Shown: positions 37,840 to 51,020, numbered from the stretch's first letter. The stretch: 64,000 nucleotides of DNA from Marisa cornuarietis (GCA_004794655.1 SMMW01000090.1:925001-989000), one strand, 5' to 3'. The notes: generated by a model from the letters alone, not told the origin. Program-made: numbers and translations.

Positions 37840-40800
37840 TGGATGGATGGAAAAGGAACTAAAATGTCAAAGCTTACACGTCGAACTGTATTCTACCTCC
37901 TTCCGAGGCCAGGCGGAAGGCTTGCGTTACACTGCCGACATGGAGTGTACCCTGTTGACAGAAACAAACACAGCAGATAAATATTATCTGTACTTCTTGT
38001 ACATTACGACAGTGTTTGTCTTCGCGGTCTTGGTTTGAAAAGAAATTAAGAACATTATATTTTAACGTACTTTCATGTGATCGGCTTCCATGCGAATTAA
38101 GCGCAATCACTGGATGTCACACGGTTCTCACGTGATCACAAGCACTACCCAACGGAAACTGAGACACTAGTACTTACCATAACGATAACAGCGCCGACGC
38201 CAATGACGTAAACTACCGTTTGGAAGACATCTGTCCAGACCACGCTCTTAATGCCACCCTTTCAAGAGGGAAATATTCCATGACTGTCAATAGAAGGCGA
38301 AGTTTGGCAATCCCAGGTATTACAGAAATCTTAATAGAGAAAGTCTATTAGAGTTAAATGGAGCCAAAAGGGATAATTTTAAATCTGCCTTATGGTTACG
38401 GAAAATAAAATAACTTCTTTATTAGCTCCAGTTTACAGAGATCTTTGGACGAATGCTTGGAATAGAAGCAATTTAAGTGATAGCGGCTGTGGAAGAAAAA
38501 AAACAGACAATTGTCATAATATGATTAAAATTAACAGAGAAAGGGATTTAATGTACGACAAAAAATTTTACACTAATACTGGACCCTATACATAAATACT
38601 GACGCATTACTTCAGCAAAGATGATGGGGTTTTATTCGGTGTCTTTCAAAGCTATCCTTTAGTGCAGTCTTTTGCAAATTACTCACCACTGCTGTATAAA
38701 CAGTACATAGACCACCCATAACAGCAACAGACACCCACAGAGGCAAACCAGCAGCTGGGATCACAGAAACAACAGGAAACGTGACAGGTAGGCAGCTGTG
38801 ACATAGTGTGCGGGGAGAATGCAGGGGGTAGGTACACTGCCACCTCGTTTTACTTCCTTCACGCACCTACACAGCAGTTCCGCACTCATTCTCGCACAGC
38901 AGCAACACCTGTCTTTAGCTCACGTGCACAAACAGCCAGCAGGTGACAACACAATTTACAACAGAATAAATTGCTACTATGATTTATATGACTATGCATT
39001 CGTAAAATATACAAAGTCGTTTAAAACAATTAATAAAGACTGTTAAAAGAACTATGTAATAATAACAATAATAATAATAACTTTGATTTAGATAGCGGTT
39101 TACCCTATCATCCAAGGCTGCACTGCTCGCTCGATCGCTTGCCGATTACACAACTATCGAGTCCTCGGCGTTGCCTTATTCGTTGCCGTCTATAGAGGAT
39201 AAGCAACTTATTCTTGTCTGCAAATAGTATTCACTATACATTCATTGTGAAATAAATCTCTTCCACAGACTAGCTGTTTTTTTTTTTTTATTAAACATGC
39301 GTTTAGTGAGCGTGGTCACTGCTGAAGAAAGGTCTCGAGCTCTGACCTGTCTCTGTTACATATCCTACCTGATCCTGTGATGTTTAAATCTACAGAATCG
39401 CGAATCGTGAATCGTAATATAGCGTTGCTTCCTCGAAATAGCCAATAGTCGAGGTGGCACAGCACGTGGCCTAAGTTTCATGACCTTTCCCCTTGATCTG
39501 GAACCTACCTTTTCTTCATCCTTAGATCAAAGCGAGCGTGGTCAGAGCATCGGATTTCACTCCTTCCTCTGTTCTTTGACCTCTTGAATGAAACGGACTC
39601 GCTGCGCTAATGAGGGCACTTCGTCAAAGATTCAGCGCATGCGCATGCGCAGTACAGACTGATCTGTAGCTAAAACGGAAGCAAGAACTTAGTTTGTTAG
39701 CTGAGGTTCACCCTCTCTACCTCTTTCACTGACCTGTTTGTAGGGCTATAGCTGGCGAGTAGAGAGCAATCGCCATATAAAGAACCTGTAGATAAAGAAC
39801 ATGCATGCCAGGTTTTCAAAATATAAATTTTTGAGATTAATTTCTCTTTTTTCGAGACTTACCAGATAACATGACCATATGTGATAAAGGGTTACTCTAG
39901 CTCCTTAGCCACGGAAAGTTGTCTCCCTGACAGTGAGCTAGCACGTGTGTGGCGGGCAGGGGGATTCACTGGTCAGAGGAACAACCGCCATCTGGCAGCT
40001 ATAAAGGCAAAAGCGAAGGCAATAACAACAGTTTTTTGTGAACACATCAAGTCAGTAGTGAGAAGGTCGGGAGAGCCTCAACATCTGGTAAGTTTGAATA
40101 AATAAATAAATAAATAAATACTTAAAGAGGTAAATTAAAACTGACAATTGGGCCGAACGATTATTGTGATAAATAGTACGAGGCTTAGAAGTTTACATCA
40201 GAAACTTTAAGTGAACGTCTTGAGATGTTTGGTCCTTAACCCTCACAAGTATTGTTCTGCCTGTCGAAAAGGATTTTTATTAACTAGGAGCGCCTGCTTT
40301 GTATATATTTTTAAAGTAGGCTGTAATGCCATAACGAATCGTAAATATAAAGACTCACCTACAAATGGAATGTATCTAAGGGAAGGGAAAAGAAATGGTG
40401 AGAAATATTATACATTTAAAATGTTACTGACCAACTGTTTAAAATGTCTTACCTAAATCTTCATTCTGTATCTGTTAACAACCCTCCTGAGAGACGAATA
40501 AGTTTCCCGGTTTATAATATAGAAGGCGTTATGCATACTTTTGAGCCTGATATGTGTCCTTACATTTTGCAACTGACGGAAATTTTTTTCAGTAGCGTTT
40601 CCAGCCTCCAGCTCTCCATTTCACGACTCTTACATAGCTCCCGAAATAAAGTTGTCATTTAATAATAACACGTGGCTCTCTGGTGGTGCTGTATTTCTTG
40701 TCAGGAAGGAACTAACTACCTACACTGAACAAATTAGAACTGAATATGATAACTTAAACGTACTGAAAATATCACGAACTCTCTTCGGCTTATTTGCAAA

Positions 40801-43800
40801 TATTATTGTGATAGGTGCTAACCTACCACGTATTGATTCTCCTTGCTATACTGATACGGAAATCTCTAATGGAGTATCTCTGTTAGAAATGTGTCTGCTT
40901 GATCACCTTGCGTGTTTTTTTAATCATTATCTAATTATACATGAAGACTTCAATGCAAAGATAGGAAAAGAATAAAGCGTTGATAATAATGAAGAAGGAA
41001 AAATATTAAAGTAGTACAGTAGAAACCCTTAAGAATTGCGCTAAAGATCCAAAAACCTTTTCGGGGACAATAAAGTTCCTTTCGATAAAGACAACTAAAA
41101 ATAAAATTAGTAAAAACGAATGATGAAACCATTTTTCTAAAATGTTTAACGATCTCTCGGTCGTAGACCAAGATAAAGGTTTACAGTCTGATCCTAGCAT
41201 CCATAATCGTGATTTTCCTGAGCAATTTGCTAACGATGAAGTAGTTGAGGAAGATTATGTTGATAGTTCACTTTCAGACCTTGACTCGGACATATCACCA
41301 AGTGAAATCATAGATGCCGTTAATGCTTTGAAAAATGAAGCTGTTCTGATGGTTTGATCGACGAATTTTTCAAGAACTCGTCAACCCTAGCGGTACCATT
41401 TTTGACAAAGTATTTTACTAAGCTATTTAGTACAGGTGTTTATCCAGCTTCATTGACATCAGCTCTAATCGAGCCGCTTCACAAAAAAAGAGACAGACAA
41501 GCCCGATAACAATCTCATTCAAATATTTGCAGCAAGATTTATAGTTAAATTATAAAAGGCTAAGTCAAGGAATAGAAAAATATGAAAAATTAATTATGTT
41601 TAGGCAGGCTTTCAAAGAAATTATAGTACTGTTGATTACATCATTACTTCACTTTGGTGTATATTCACCCTGGAGCGAATGTCACGTCTGCCAGGAAGGT
41701 AATCGCCGATGTTACACACAAACTCGATTCCGTGTCACCAGATGCGCCAAAATTTATCCTGGGCGATTTCAACAACTGTGATCTGACAAAGACTTTAAAA
41801 ACGTATGACCAGTATGTGACCTGCCCAACAACTCAGAAACACACTAAACTGGATTTATGTTATGGCACTGTCCCCGCAGCCTACAAAGCCAAGCCTATGC
41901 CATCTTTTGGGGCTTCCTACCACCATAGTGTGTTTTTGGCCCCCGTGTACAGGCCTGTGTTTGAACGTGTGAAACCTGTGGTTAAATCGGTGAAGCGTTG
42001 GACGGATGAAAGTGTTGAATGTTTGCGAGGCTGTTTTGAATGTACAGTGTGGGATGTTTTTTATGACTCTTGTGATTGCCTTGATGAACTGACAGATGTT
42101 ATTTCCTCTTACAGTTCTTTTTGTGTCGAGTCTGTAATAACCACCAAACCCATTGTTATATTCCCCAACATCAAACCGTGGGGAACCAGGAGCTTGAAGA
42201 GCGTACTTAACATGAAAAAAGCGTATTTATTTTACCGGCGATACCCTGACAAAAAGATCTGCGGACAGAGAGGTAAGGGTCGCGATCAAAAAAGCCAAAA
42301 GAGAATACAAAGACAAGATAGAGCTACGGTACTGTGCCGGTGACCTTCGTTATGCCTGGCAGGGGATGAAGTCCATGGCTTCTGTTAATCAAAAGATGGA
42401 CTGCACCAGAAAATCAGTCAAACTCAACGGCGTGAGCGACCAGGACTTGCCAAATGTTTTGAATAGTCAACAAGTCGCAGGGGCCTGATGGGATTTGTGG
42501 GCCTGTCCTGCACTTCTGTGCTGTTCAGTTGGGAGGAGTGTTTCAACATCTCTTTCAACTCTCTCTCGACTCAGGACACATTCCAACACTCTGGAAACTG
42601 TCTAACATCGTCCCTCTCCCTAAAAGACCTAATCCTACCCGACCCAATGATTTTCGCCCAATAGCTCCAACCTCCCTTGTAAGGAAAACTTTTGAGAAAA
42701 TTGTCAAAACTCTCATCTTAACATCTGTAGAGAGTAAACTGGACCCACTGCAATTTGCTTACAGGAGGGGGAGGGGGGGTTGACGATGCCCAGTTATTCA
42801 TTCTGAACACACTGTATAAACATTTAGAAAAGCCCAAGTCACATGCCAGATTACTCTTCGCAGATTTTAGTTCTGCATTCAATACAGTGCAACCACACCT
42901 TCTGGCTTTGAGATTGATTTCTAATTTCGACCTGCCACATCAACTAGTTTTATGCATAGTGGATTTTTTGACTTGTAGACAGCAGAGGGTTTATGTTAAT
43001 AGTAATTATTCTGACACAGTTGTTACTAAAACTGGCTCCCCACAGGGCTGTTGTCTATCACCCTTGTTATTTATCATGTATACTGACAGCTGACACGGAG
43101 GTAAATAGCTACCTCATCAAATTCTCTGATGACACTGCATTGTTGACTCTTTTACAGGAACACACAAAAGATCATGGTATTGCCTTAACAAATTTTGTAC
43201 AGTGGTGCGATGAGAACTATCTAGAGGTGAATGTAGATAAGACTAAAGAAATAGTTATAGACTTCAGGAAGATCAGGATTTTGTTACTCCCAGTGTGATA
43301 GATAACTCCGCCTGGAAACCCCCCGGGTAACCTGCCGGTCCCAAGCCCGGATGAAGGAGTAGAGTTGTGCGTGGGGTTAGCAACCCCACCCTGTAAAAGA
43401 ACCCTTGCTACAGAAACCGCAACTAAAACATTAGTTGCGGCCCTATGCTCCACTGGGGGCGAAAAGGAATAATAATAAGAAGTGTGATAGATAGTAAACC
43501 TGTTGGAATTGTTAACTCCTTTAGGTATCTGGGAACTATTTTTGACAGCCAGCTCAAATGGAATTTAAACACTGAACACATTGTTAAACGTGGCCAACAA
43601 AGAATGTATCTTTTGCGTAAGTTAAATAGTTTTTCTGTTAGTCAAGTAATCTTAGGCCGTTTTTACCAGTCATTCATTGAGAGTCTTCTATCTTTCTCAG
43701 TTGTATGCTGGTTTCGCAGTCTCTCTGTCCATGATAGGAATGGTCTGAACAGGGTTGTGAACATCTGTTCAAAGATAATTGGTATCAAACAGAGGGATTT

Positions 43801-46800
43801 AGCTTCTTTTTTGTGACCAGCAAATAGTTCGGAAAGCTTCATGCATTTTATCATTACCTGAACATGTACTAAAAAAAAGAATTTGTATTATTAAGCTCGG
43901 GTAAACGTTATGCCATGCCTATATGTAAGAGTAATAGACACCTGAAATCGTTTGTGCCATCCGCAGTCCAGCTGCTTAATCTTAGATGAGCTGTCAGTGG
44001 TGTGTGTGTGTGTGCATGTGTGATGTTGTAGGTGCATACCTGATTTTCTTGTTGTAAGTTTTTTTTTAATCTATATATATTTTTACGATACATGTTACTT
44101 GCCCACTTCCTTTTCCTTCTTATGTTTTCAATTTTTTCATTCAGTGTTGAACTCGAGCACATTCCCATATTCAAATTGCCCAATGGGGCAAATAAAGTTG
44201 GTCATTGTCATTGTCATCATATCTTTACTTTATTTGCTTAGCCCAAAAGCAACTTCGTATTCACTTTCAAAAGCATTCGAATCAGTGTTAACGGAAGCTT
44301 TGAAGAATATTGAAAAAGAATAAATTGAGAAGAAGTATGTCTAACACTATAAAAGGAATGTATAATAATGATCGTTAAAGCTAAAGTAAAAGTAGGAGGT
44401 GATGTAACAGAATCTTTTCTGTCACAGGGACGTAAAGCAGGTAGAAACTCGTAGCCCTGTTTCCTTTCATTATTAATGCGTGAGAAAAAGATGTGATTGA
44501 CTGCCTGTGTTGGTGGTGGAGAGGGAATATGGCATTCACTTAAATCCAGATAGCCTAGACATATTTATCTTTTTAGAAACATTTCACACTTTTGCTTAAA
44601 AAAGTTTTCTGGGAGTTCCATTACAAACCCGTAATGCACCATGGAGAAGCTGTTTCTGTAAAAGTATCCAATTTTGGCTACATATTTCAAACATGACTCC
44701 AAGCAGACTGACATATAAAGCTTACAATATGTTGTTAAACATACATAACCAAAACAAGATGACATGGACTTCTATATATGTATATTTTGATTTTTGTATC
44801 CTTAATGTTTCGGTTACATCTGACAAAATCAAAGCGTTGGAAACCCTGAACTATTTGTTACATTAAAAAGAACCCACAGGACTGTTATCAGCAAGAATGG
44901 GGTATTACTAAATCTTCCAATAAACGACATCACATATATAACTAGATGCTCTATTGCTGATAGTCACCATCTACACTTTTTAAAGAAATGCCATCGTTAG
45001 AAGTGCTTTAATCAGATTTCTAGTAGGTGTCTAACAAAAGTCTATACCCTTTGGCACATACGCAATACATTATCTTCGGATTTCAGCTGTCCATTTTGCA
45101 CAGATGTAGCAGATGTAGACGAGACAAAGATTCAATTTATGTTTGTGCCCCAGACATACTGTATTTCGAGAAAAACATTTGAACCCTTCAACTGGGTTAC
45201 CTAAATATCAATTGGGACGGCTCGACAGTTGTACAGAAGCCAACAGGTAGAAGTTTGCTGCTCGAAACAGGAGAACGTCCGGTGCGCAAGTCGTTCTCAA
45301 GCATTGACTTAAATTCATTGTAGCTTAACGTCTCAGTAGCAAAAATTTCGAGGCAGACCGGCCAAAGGAAGGAAAACTGAACAAAGATCACTAAGGTGAT
45401 GAGTGTATCATGTGGTAAGATCAGAGCCAGGGAACACCACTGTAACCATTGGAAAACAAAGTTGTACTGACATTGCCATTGCCTTTATAGCAGCTGACCA
45501 TTGAAGCGCCCTACACGCTAGACACGTGCTAACTCACTGTTGGTGAGACAACTTTCCATGGTTATAGAGTTAGTGTAACCCTTTATCTTCTATGGTCATG
45601 ATATCTGGTACAGTCAGAGAAGAACGTTTATTCTAAAATAATCTGCCATGGGCATGTGAAAAGCTAATTACATCAGGTATTGATAAAGAGAGAGAGTGAG
45701 AGTGCAGGTTTATATGCATACACCTAGTCAAAATGACATTTAAAAGGTTGACTTTTAAAGCTGACAGGTTGGCAATTGCACTTTGGTTGAAATGAGAGGA
45801 ACACTGAAAAATATGAAGTGTGTCTTAGAGACAGATGCTGCATATACAGGTAAAAAATTCCTTTAAAAAATACCGTCTGCAGCATGCCGAGGCTGGTGAC
45901 GAGTAGGCGGACACACCTGGAATCGAACCTCAGCTCGAGGTACTCGTAGACGCTGGTGAGGTGCAGTGGGTACATGAGGGGCACCACGGTGAACAGGCTC
46001 ACGATGTAAGATAAGGCTAAGCCGCAGCCTGCAAACAGGTACATCGTGCCAGTGTTAAACACCTCGGCAGGTACACCCAACAGGGAGACGGCCGACTGGA
46101 AGGTGATGAATATTGACAGACAAACTGGGAGCATCGACATCTCCCGGTTGCCTAGGAGATACTCCACCTGATATCAACAAAGACAGGCAAATCATTTGCA
46201 GCTTGCTTCATGGATTTGTTAGTTTCCACTTTGTGAGAATCTTTGTTATTATGAGGGACAGTGATTGTGAAAAAAACAGCCGTTGCACAATATCGGAACA
46301 AGTATTAGGCATTTCTGATACGCGAGAGTTAATCAGTCAATATTAAACAGATTTCAGTAAAACTGTCATGCAAGTTGGAGAATTTTTTGCAGTTTATCAA
46401 TATTTTTCAATATTATACAATTAAAATGTAAGTAGACGAAGCATACAAAACTCATTACTATTTTACTTAATGAATCACATAGGGTTAAAGTTTAGGTTTT
46501 ACAATGTCGCTACACACATTCTGCAGATTCTCTATTTTTAGATCAAGTATCAACATAAATAAATAAATAGGGTTAAAACACTGGCATTAGACCCGAGTAA
46601 AAGTGAAAAAAAAAAAAAAGTACGGGGCTTAGAAGATTACTTCGGGACCACTGTTGCCACTTCCCATCATTCAAGTAATATTCCACTTTTTCCAAATTCA
46701 TTAAAAAAGATTTGCAATGTTGTATTTAGCTGGCATTTTTTTAACATTTCATATATTACGAGATCTGCTTCTGGGGCCATCCTACAGGGTCTTCTTGTAC

Positions 46801-47052
46801 CTTCCTCGTTAATAGATTGGGGACTCTCTCTCTTTCAGAAACGTTTCGGGGATGCTTTCGATAACAAACTCTCAAATTACTTAATAAATGATATTAACAT
46901 TTTTTTAAAGTGACAATTGCTCGTCTCCAAACCTTTGTTTTCTGGCCGCCCCTGTACACCGCGAAGAAAATCCCGATGCCAAGGGAAACTACCATCAAGA
47001 CGGCAATGACGACATAGTCCAGCCAGTGAAGATAATTCATCTTGCCATCCAT
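31929..47052 (-). CDS. SLC5-family sodium/solute symporter, gene 2 (complete, 16 exons)
   Basis: Encodes a 631-residue sodium-coupled symporter paralogous to gene 1. Exons in transcript order: 46933-47052, 45874-46167, 39734-39785, 38687-38754, 38178-38258, 37878-37951, 37574-37711, 36862-36997, 36664-36752, 34644-34756, 34208-34278, 33984-34070, 33408-33649, 32915-33015, 32353-32471, 31929-32039. Every exon except 1 and 13 equals gene 1 in length, and phases are identical. Motifs: LDYVVIAVLMVVSLGIGIFF, GGIKSVVWTDVFQ, TLSSGINALGANTVEDLL, FFMAGMVPWGNKY and FPFTRKLFRMKEPLQ. The start is the first of two in-frame ATGs after the acceptor at 47086-47087. The short tail ends in LSCQPLI. Intron 2 (6 kb) is swollen by LINEs, and intron 9 begins inside the target duplication of an inverted-repeat element. 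No frame break was found, so the gene looks functional. Substrate unknown; monocarboxylate- or vitamin-type is the family expectation. Confidence 0.93.
34858..34934. repeat. (CA)n microsatellite in intron 9 of gene 2
   Basis: About 38 CA units on the + strand, roughly 100 bp upstream of exon 10 in transcript orientation. Confidence 0.95.
35743..36658. mobile_element. non-autonomous inverted-repeat element of unknown family
   Basis: The left arm (35743-35869) and right arm (36562-36658) are inverted repeats sharing GGGT..., repeated TTCGACTAGGG(TCAG) units, then AACGGTCGAGTCGTCTATAGGAC and ATGAAAT. The left arm has one more internal unit than the right. The element is flanked by TTTACCT at 35736-35742 and 36659-36665 (CTTTACCT if extended one base left). 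That is a target duplication of 7-8 bp, ambiguous by one base. The 700-bp interior has poly-G runs, an AATAAA and no recognisable transposase, so it is non-autonomous. It sits in intron 9 of SLC5 gene 2, directly against exon 9. The arms do not match a family I can name; an 8-bp duplication would suit hAT-like elements, but the ends are not CAGRG. Confidence 0.8.
37775..37835. repeat. (GAT)n microsatellite before exon 7 of gene 2
   Basis: About 20 GAT units on the + strand, (ATC)n in the transcript, about 65 nt upstream of the exon 7 acceptor. This is the same intron and side as the tract at 21574-21620 in gene 1. Confidence 0.95.
40600..41500 (+). mobile_element. CR1/Jockey-like LINE fragment (endonuclease to start of RT)
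   Basis: It lies antisense in intron 2 of gene 2. Frames read WLSGGAVFLVRKELTTYTEQ, IRTEYDNLNVLKISRTLFGL and then HEDFNAKIG. This is an apurinic-like endonuclease with the family GDFNA site altered to EDFNA. Next come HNRDFPEQFANDE, DISPSEIIDAVNALKNEA and LFSTGVYPASLTSALIEPLH, the region leading into the RT domain. Many stops and frameshifts mark an old copy. It abuts the second LINE that starts near 41640. Ends are approximate. Confidence 0.75.
41640..44216 (+). mobile_element. CR1/Rex1-like LINE, 5'-truncated, carrying a nested SINE
   Basis: It lies antisense in intron 2 of gene 2. Endonuclease C-terminal part: VYIHPGANVTSARKVIADVT, FILGDFNNCDL, LDLCYG and YHHSV. RT fingers and palm: PNDFRPIAPTSLVRKTFEKI, LDPLQFAYRRGRG, ARLLFADFSSAFNTVQPHLL (catalytic FADFSSAFNT) and GSPQGCCLSPLLF. 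The second palm motif is FSDDTALL in place of the commoner YADD. The post-RT part is FRYLGTIFDSQLKWNLNTEH through SFIESLLSFSVVCWF. Frameshifts lie near 42345-42530, 42775 and 43093. It ends in a TCATTG-type short tail at about 44190-44216, as CR1-like elements do. Confidence 0.85.
43305..43480 (+). mobile_element. SINE-like structured short element nested in the LINE
   Basis: This 176-bp insertion splits the LINE post-RT frame. The 13-mer AGTGTGATAGATA occurs on both sides (43292-43304 and 43481-43493), a clean target duplication, and the 3' end is AATAATAATAAGA. Removing one duplication rejoins the LINE frame (TPSVIDSKPVGIV). The insert has two perfect hairpins: 43371-43389 (8-bp stem, loop AGC) and 43417-43440 (10-bp stem, loop AACA). 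No protein is encoded. It is LINE-mobilised, as the target duplication and A-rich tail imply; its RNA ancestry is unknown. Confidence 0.8.
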
Positions 47053-47085
47053 TGGCTTTTTTCAGATTGAGGTCAACTTGAGAAC
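47053..47085 (-). promoter_or_regulatory. 5'UTR part of SLC5 gene 2 exon 1, with acceptor
   Basis: On the - strand, CTTTTACTGTCAG ends at 47086, leaving 33 noncoding bases before the ATG at 47052. The degraded copy keeps the same acceptor (TTATTGTCAG, exon from 51188), which supports a real splice site and an upstream noncoding exon. Confidence 0.65.
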
Positions 47086-50000
47086 CTGACAGTAAAAGGG
47101 TAAAATATTAAATTAATAACCCTGTGGTAAAACCCTCGCCATGTCGTCAGGTATTAACTTCACCACTCCCTCATTTTCTCCGTATTGCAAAATCGTTTTC
47201 GAATAAAGCATTTTCAAATTATGTGATTATCAAAGTCACCAGCGTAAAAGTATCTGTGATGATATTTAAGCATTGTTGTGGAATAATTTGAAGGGGAACA
47301 AGAAATAAATGATACTCAATTTGTTGAGTTTTCCAACGCGTCTAAATGTATGACAAGATTAGTGTGATATGAAACAAAAATTTAATTTATATAAGCAGTT
47401 CCGTATTTTCCAAATGTGCTGTACATGTTATAGTGCAATCGTCTTGTGACAGTATGTTCAGACCAAAGCTGTTGACACATATATAACAAACCATGTTTTG
47501 CAATGCTAGAATACTGTGTATCTTGTGCTTCTCCTCTATCCGCCTACAAGCCTCGGGTGCATGTGCGCTTCATGAACTTTTATGGAGACACATTTGCACG
47601 TAGTCAACACTCATTGCAATTAAGTGTTTGTTTTTTCTTTCTGCCTTATGCATTTATTCAGTGGGGTTAGGGTTAACTGTGTTTTCTAGCTGTGCGGACG
47701 ATTTTTTAACGCTCTTTAATATAAGGTGCATTTTGACCCGTTTTACGAAAATTCCTCAACTTCATTGCTGCTCACTTCATCATGTAGAGCAGTCTCTCCA
47801 GGTCTTCGGCGACAAGCTTGATAAGCTAGAAGGTTTTTTTTAGAAGGTGACCAGTTCGTTGGTGGAGGATCCCAATGCCAGAATATGAATAGGAAATCTT
47901 TTAACATATCTTGCTCAAGTAATTAGATGTATAAAGGCCTGCAAAAGAGGCAGAGTTGTTTTGTATGGGGAAAAAGAACGCGCAAATGTCCAGGCGTTTA
48001 GATGAACGCGAGTGTCTGTGACAAGGACACGCCTCCGTTCACCTGTGAAACAGCAGCCAACAACAGCCAAACAGCTGACATCAGGAAATTCTCACCTGAC
48101 AGCAATGTTCACGTTTCACATGTGCGCTCAGTATCGGTCACCCAGGGTTTGTTGTTAGGGTAAAGCACAAACTATTTTGATGGAATGGTGCAATGTACAC
48201 AAAAGGAGATATATGAAGAGATGGTGTTTACTAAGTCGTCCAGATTAGGACAGGCATCTGAAAAGACATCCTAGTTGGTACACTCAAAACAGCTCTGTAA
48301 GCTTGCAACATGGTCTGAAGTCCACCATTTGGTTGAATGAATTGTTCGGCGCACTCGTCTGAACATAGGTTTATAAACGGGTACAAGGTACGCACTAAAA
48401 TGATATGACGCACCTAGACTGGGCAGGGGTAGAGATCTCTACGCATGTGGCACAGTTCCATAGCTGAGGTCGAGAGTGGTCTTACCCATGGTAGTAGGAA
48501 TGCCTGTATCACCCCCATGTCATAATAAGAGAGTGTCACTGGCATTAAAGATGTCATGTAATGCCATGTCATGTCATGATGATGTGCTTATTTAATCCTA
48601 TGTATGTTTTCTCCCTATGTATATCGGCATGCTGATGTTCCCGCTTTTCAGCTTTCCCACCTGTTCACATGGGCGTACATTATGAAACATTTGAATGATG
48701 ATTGTTCAAGCTGTCGCCAAGCAATATGCTTTACTAATTATCACAAGCTCTGCTGCTCTTGTGACATTTTTGTCGGATGATCCAAAGACTTTATGAAAAC
48801 CAGGGAAATGTTTGGAGGGTTGTTTGGAAAAGTATTTTGAAGATAATCTTTTCGGGATTCATAAAGTAAATAAACAGCATAATTTGCAGTGATCGATTTT
48901 CTTTAAGCTTTAAAACCGCAAAAATACGTATACTAATGACCACGTCTTGGAGGCACAGTCACTGTCGGTTACAGATTGAGGACCAGGAACTGTAGTGTCC
49001 TCTACGCTGTCGACCTACAGCATTTACACAAAACATATTCTGGTGAAGTTTAACATGCCTCTACAGTATTTCTCGATGCGGCTGTACAGATAAGCTAACA
49101 CATTAGACAACCGGGTGTCTTAAAGTCACCAGAGGACAGGTGGGGACGAAATGGTTACTCTCCTACAGCTATTTTATGTCGTATTAACTTACTAGTTATA
49201 TATCTGACAATGCCTAAAGTGAATAAAAGCTTAAAGATGAATGCGTTTTGTGAATACACCCTGACATTTCATACATTGTAATATTTTACTAATAGTTTTT
49301 TAGTCTTGAACGAAACCAATTGACCATATTTATTACATAACCTGTTTGGCGTCTCGCGGCCGAGAAACATATCCGACAATATGAACAAGTCTGGTAGTTG
49401 CAAAGACAATAGTATTGCAGATAACTCGTGTCTCCCAATGGAAACAGTATTACAGATTCTAAAAGTTCGTGACCATTAGAACTAGCGAGGTCTTCGCAGT
49501 CAGAAACAGCGCTGCTGATTTTTAGACATTTGCTGCTCTTTTCGAGCCTTTAGAGAACTGTATGGTCATGTATCTTACACACTAATCACTTCTTTCACAT
49601 GAAATATGTAAACACCTGGATAATTTACTTTAATAAACAAAGAAGGTAATGAATGTCAGAAAGAAAACAATTAAAATAAAAAAGTCTGATTCTGTAATTT
49701 TCAGAGACCAAGCATTTTGTAAATGAAGCTTAAGCGGAATAAGAAAGAAAGATTACCGTCGTTCAGCGACGATCTCGCGGACGGACAGAAGATGGTCGAC
49801 TCGGCAGTTTCAGCCTAAGTTTGTTTTGTCCGTGTAAGTACAGAAATCTAAAATGAATCCTTCTACGTGATTTCCGCATGTGGCTAAACCACTATAGGCG
49901 TGTTGGTAAGTTGATGACTCGCACAGAGCGCGTGCGTGTCTCGCTTTGACATCACATGCAGGCTGCGTTCAGGTTGAGAAAATAAGGACTGAACAATGGA

Positions 50001-51020
50001 TCTACAAGTGTTAAAAATGCAAGACTCCCCCGATGCACTGAATGCTTGAAGGCCGCCGAAAGCCTATGCACCTTTGTATTATCGCTATCTACTCTTACAG
50101 TATTTTATGTGTGTGGCTTTAAACGTACTAAACACCAACACTATTCCAGGCTAGCCAAAGAAATCAGCTGGATATCCTTCAACGAGAAAGATTTAGTCAG
50201 GATGTTGCCAACGAGCCTGTTCTGCGTCGGTGCAGAAATTACACAACACAGAACATATAAAATTGTGGGTCTGCTCTTTGTGAACAGAGGACGAATAATA
50301 ATAATAATAACAACAACATCATTAGATGTAAATAAGCTTGTACAGTGCAGCCTCATTTTTTTGTGAATGCATGCTACTTTCCCTCAGTCAAAGTAGTTTT
50401 TTGCGATAGTATTAAATTTTGCGACGCCATTAAATAGCTTGTAGCGGCCATAACGAGACACTTGACTACCTTTAACGAGGTTTTTGTGGACATATTTCGG
50501 TCTTCACTGATTTGACTTGCAGTGAAGTCACAAATAAACATAACATTATGTGAAGCAGGATCAGATTTTATTGACAATACAATGCTTTGTGTAATTATGA
50601 AAAGAAATTGTTGTTTTTTTGTTTGCTAGGTTCGCTGCGAATATTCCATTGAATTCTTGAGTTGCTTTATAATACTTCGCTTTGCACAGAAAGATGTCAA
50701 ACTGCATCACACATTTCTCCATAGATTTTGCACCTAAAAACAGCACACAGTAGACTGGTATTTATCGAATCCACACAGTCGTTCTATACCGCAGTTAAAT
50801 AAAAATCAAGCGAAAACCTCACAGTCACTTTTGAGAACATGTACCATATGTTATTTGTTTCAATTAACAAGAATCTTTGACTAGCCCAGATCTACCATTG
50901 TCAGAAATGCAGTTTTGATGCGTACGTGAGTGTGTTTCGGCGATGCTTTGGAGAAAGAAACGCTCAGCTGAAAAATAATATCAATTTTTATTTTTAAAGT
51001 GGCAATGGCTCGTCTACAAG
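47086..51020. other. gene 2 upstream intron, promoter region and spacer
   Basis: No protein-coding similarity is seen. Between 47086 and about 50050 the sequence is the partner of the duplicated block at 51189-52250, sharing several patches such as TCTAAATGTATGACAAGATTAG and TAGTGCAATCG-CTTGTGACAG. From about 50050 to 51020 there is an (AAT)n tract near 50288-50310 and nothing recognised. Confidence 0.5.
49757..49815 (-). promoter_or_regulatory. candidate noncoding first exon of SLC5 gene 2
   Basis: On the - strand a block ends CTGAACGACG followed by donor GTAATC (GT at 49756-49755). The same block, ending GCTAAGCGATG then GTAATC, recurs at 52024-52075 in the duplicated 5' region. Conservation of this patch and its donor, with the acceptor at 47086, suggests a 5'UTR exon and an intron of about 2.7 kb. 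The 5' boundary is not known. Confidence 0.5.

Noticed and set aside
41654..43816. Open frames of 80-230 residues as host genes
   Set aside because: All carry LINE endonuclease or reverse transcriptase motifs and belong to one broken element.
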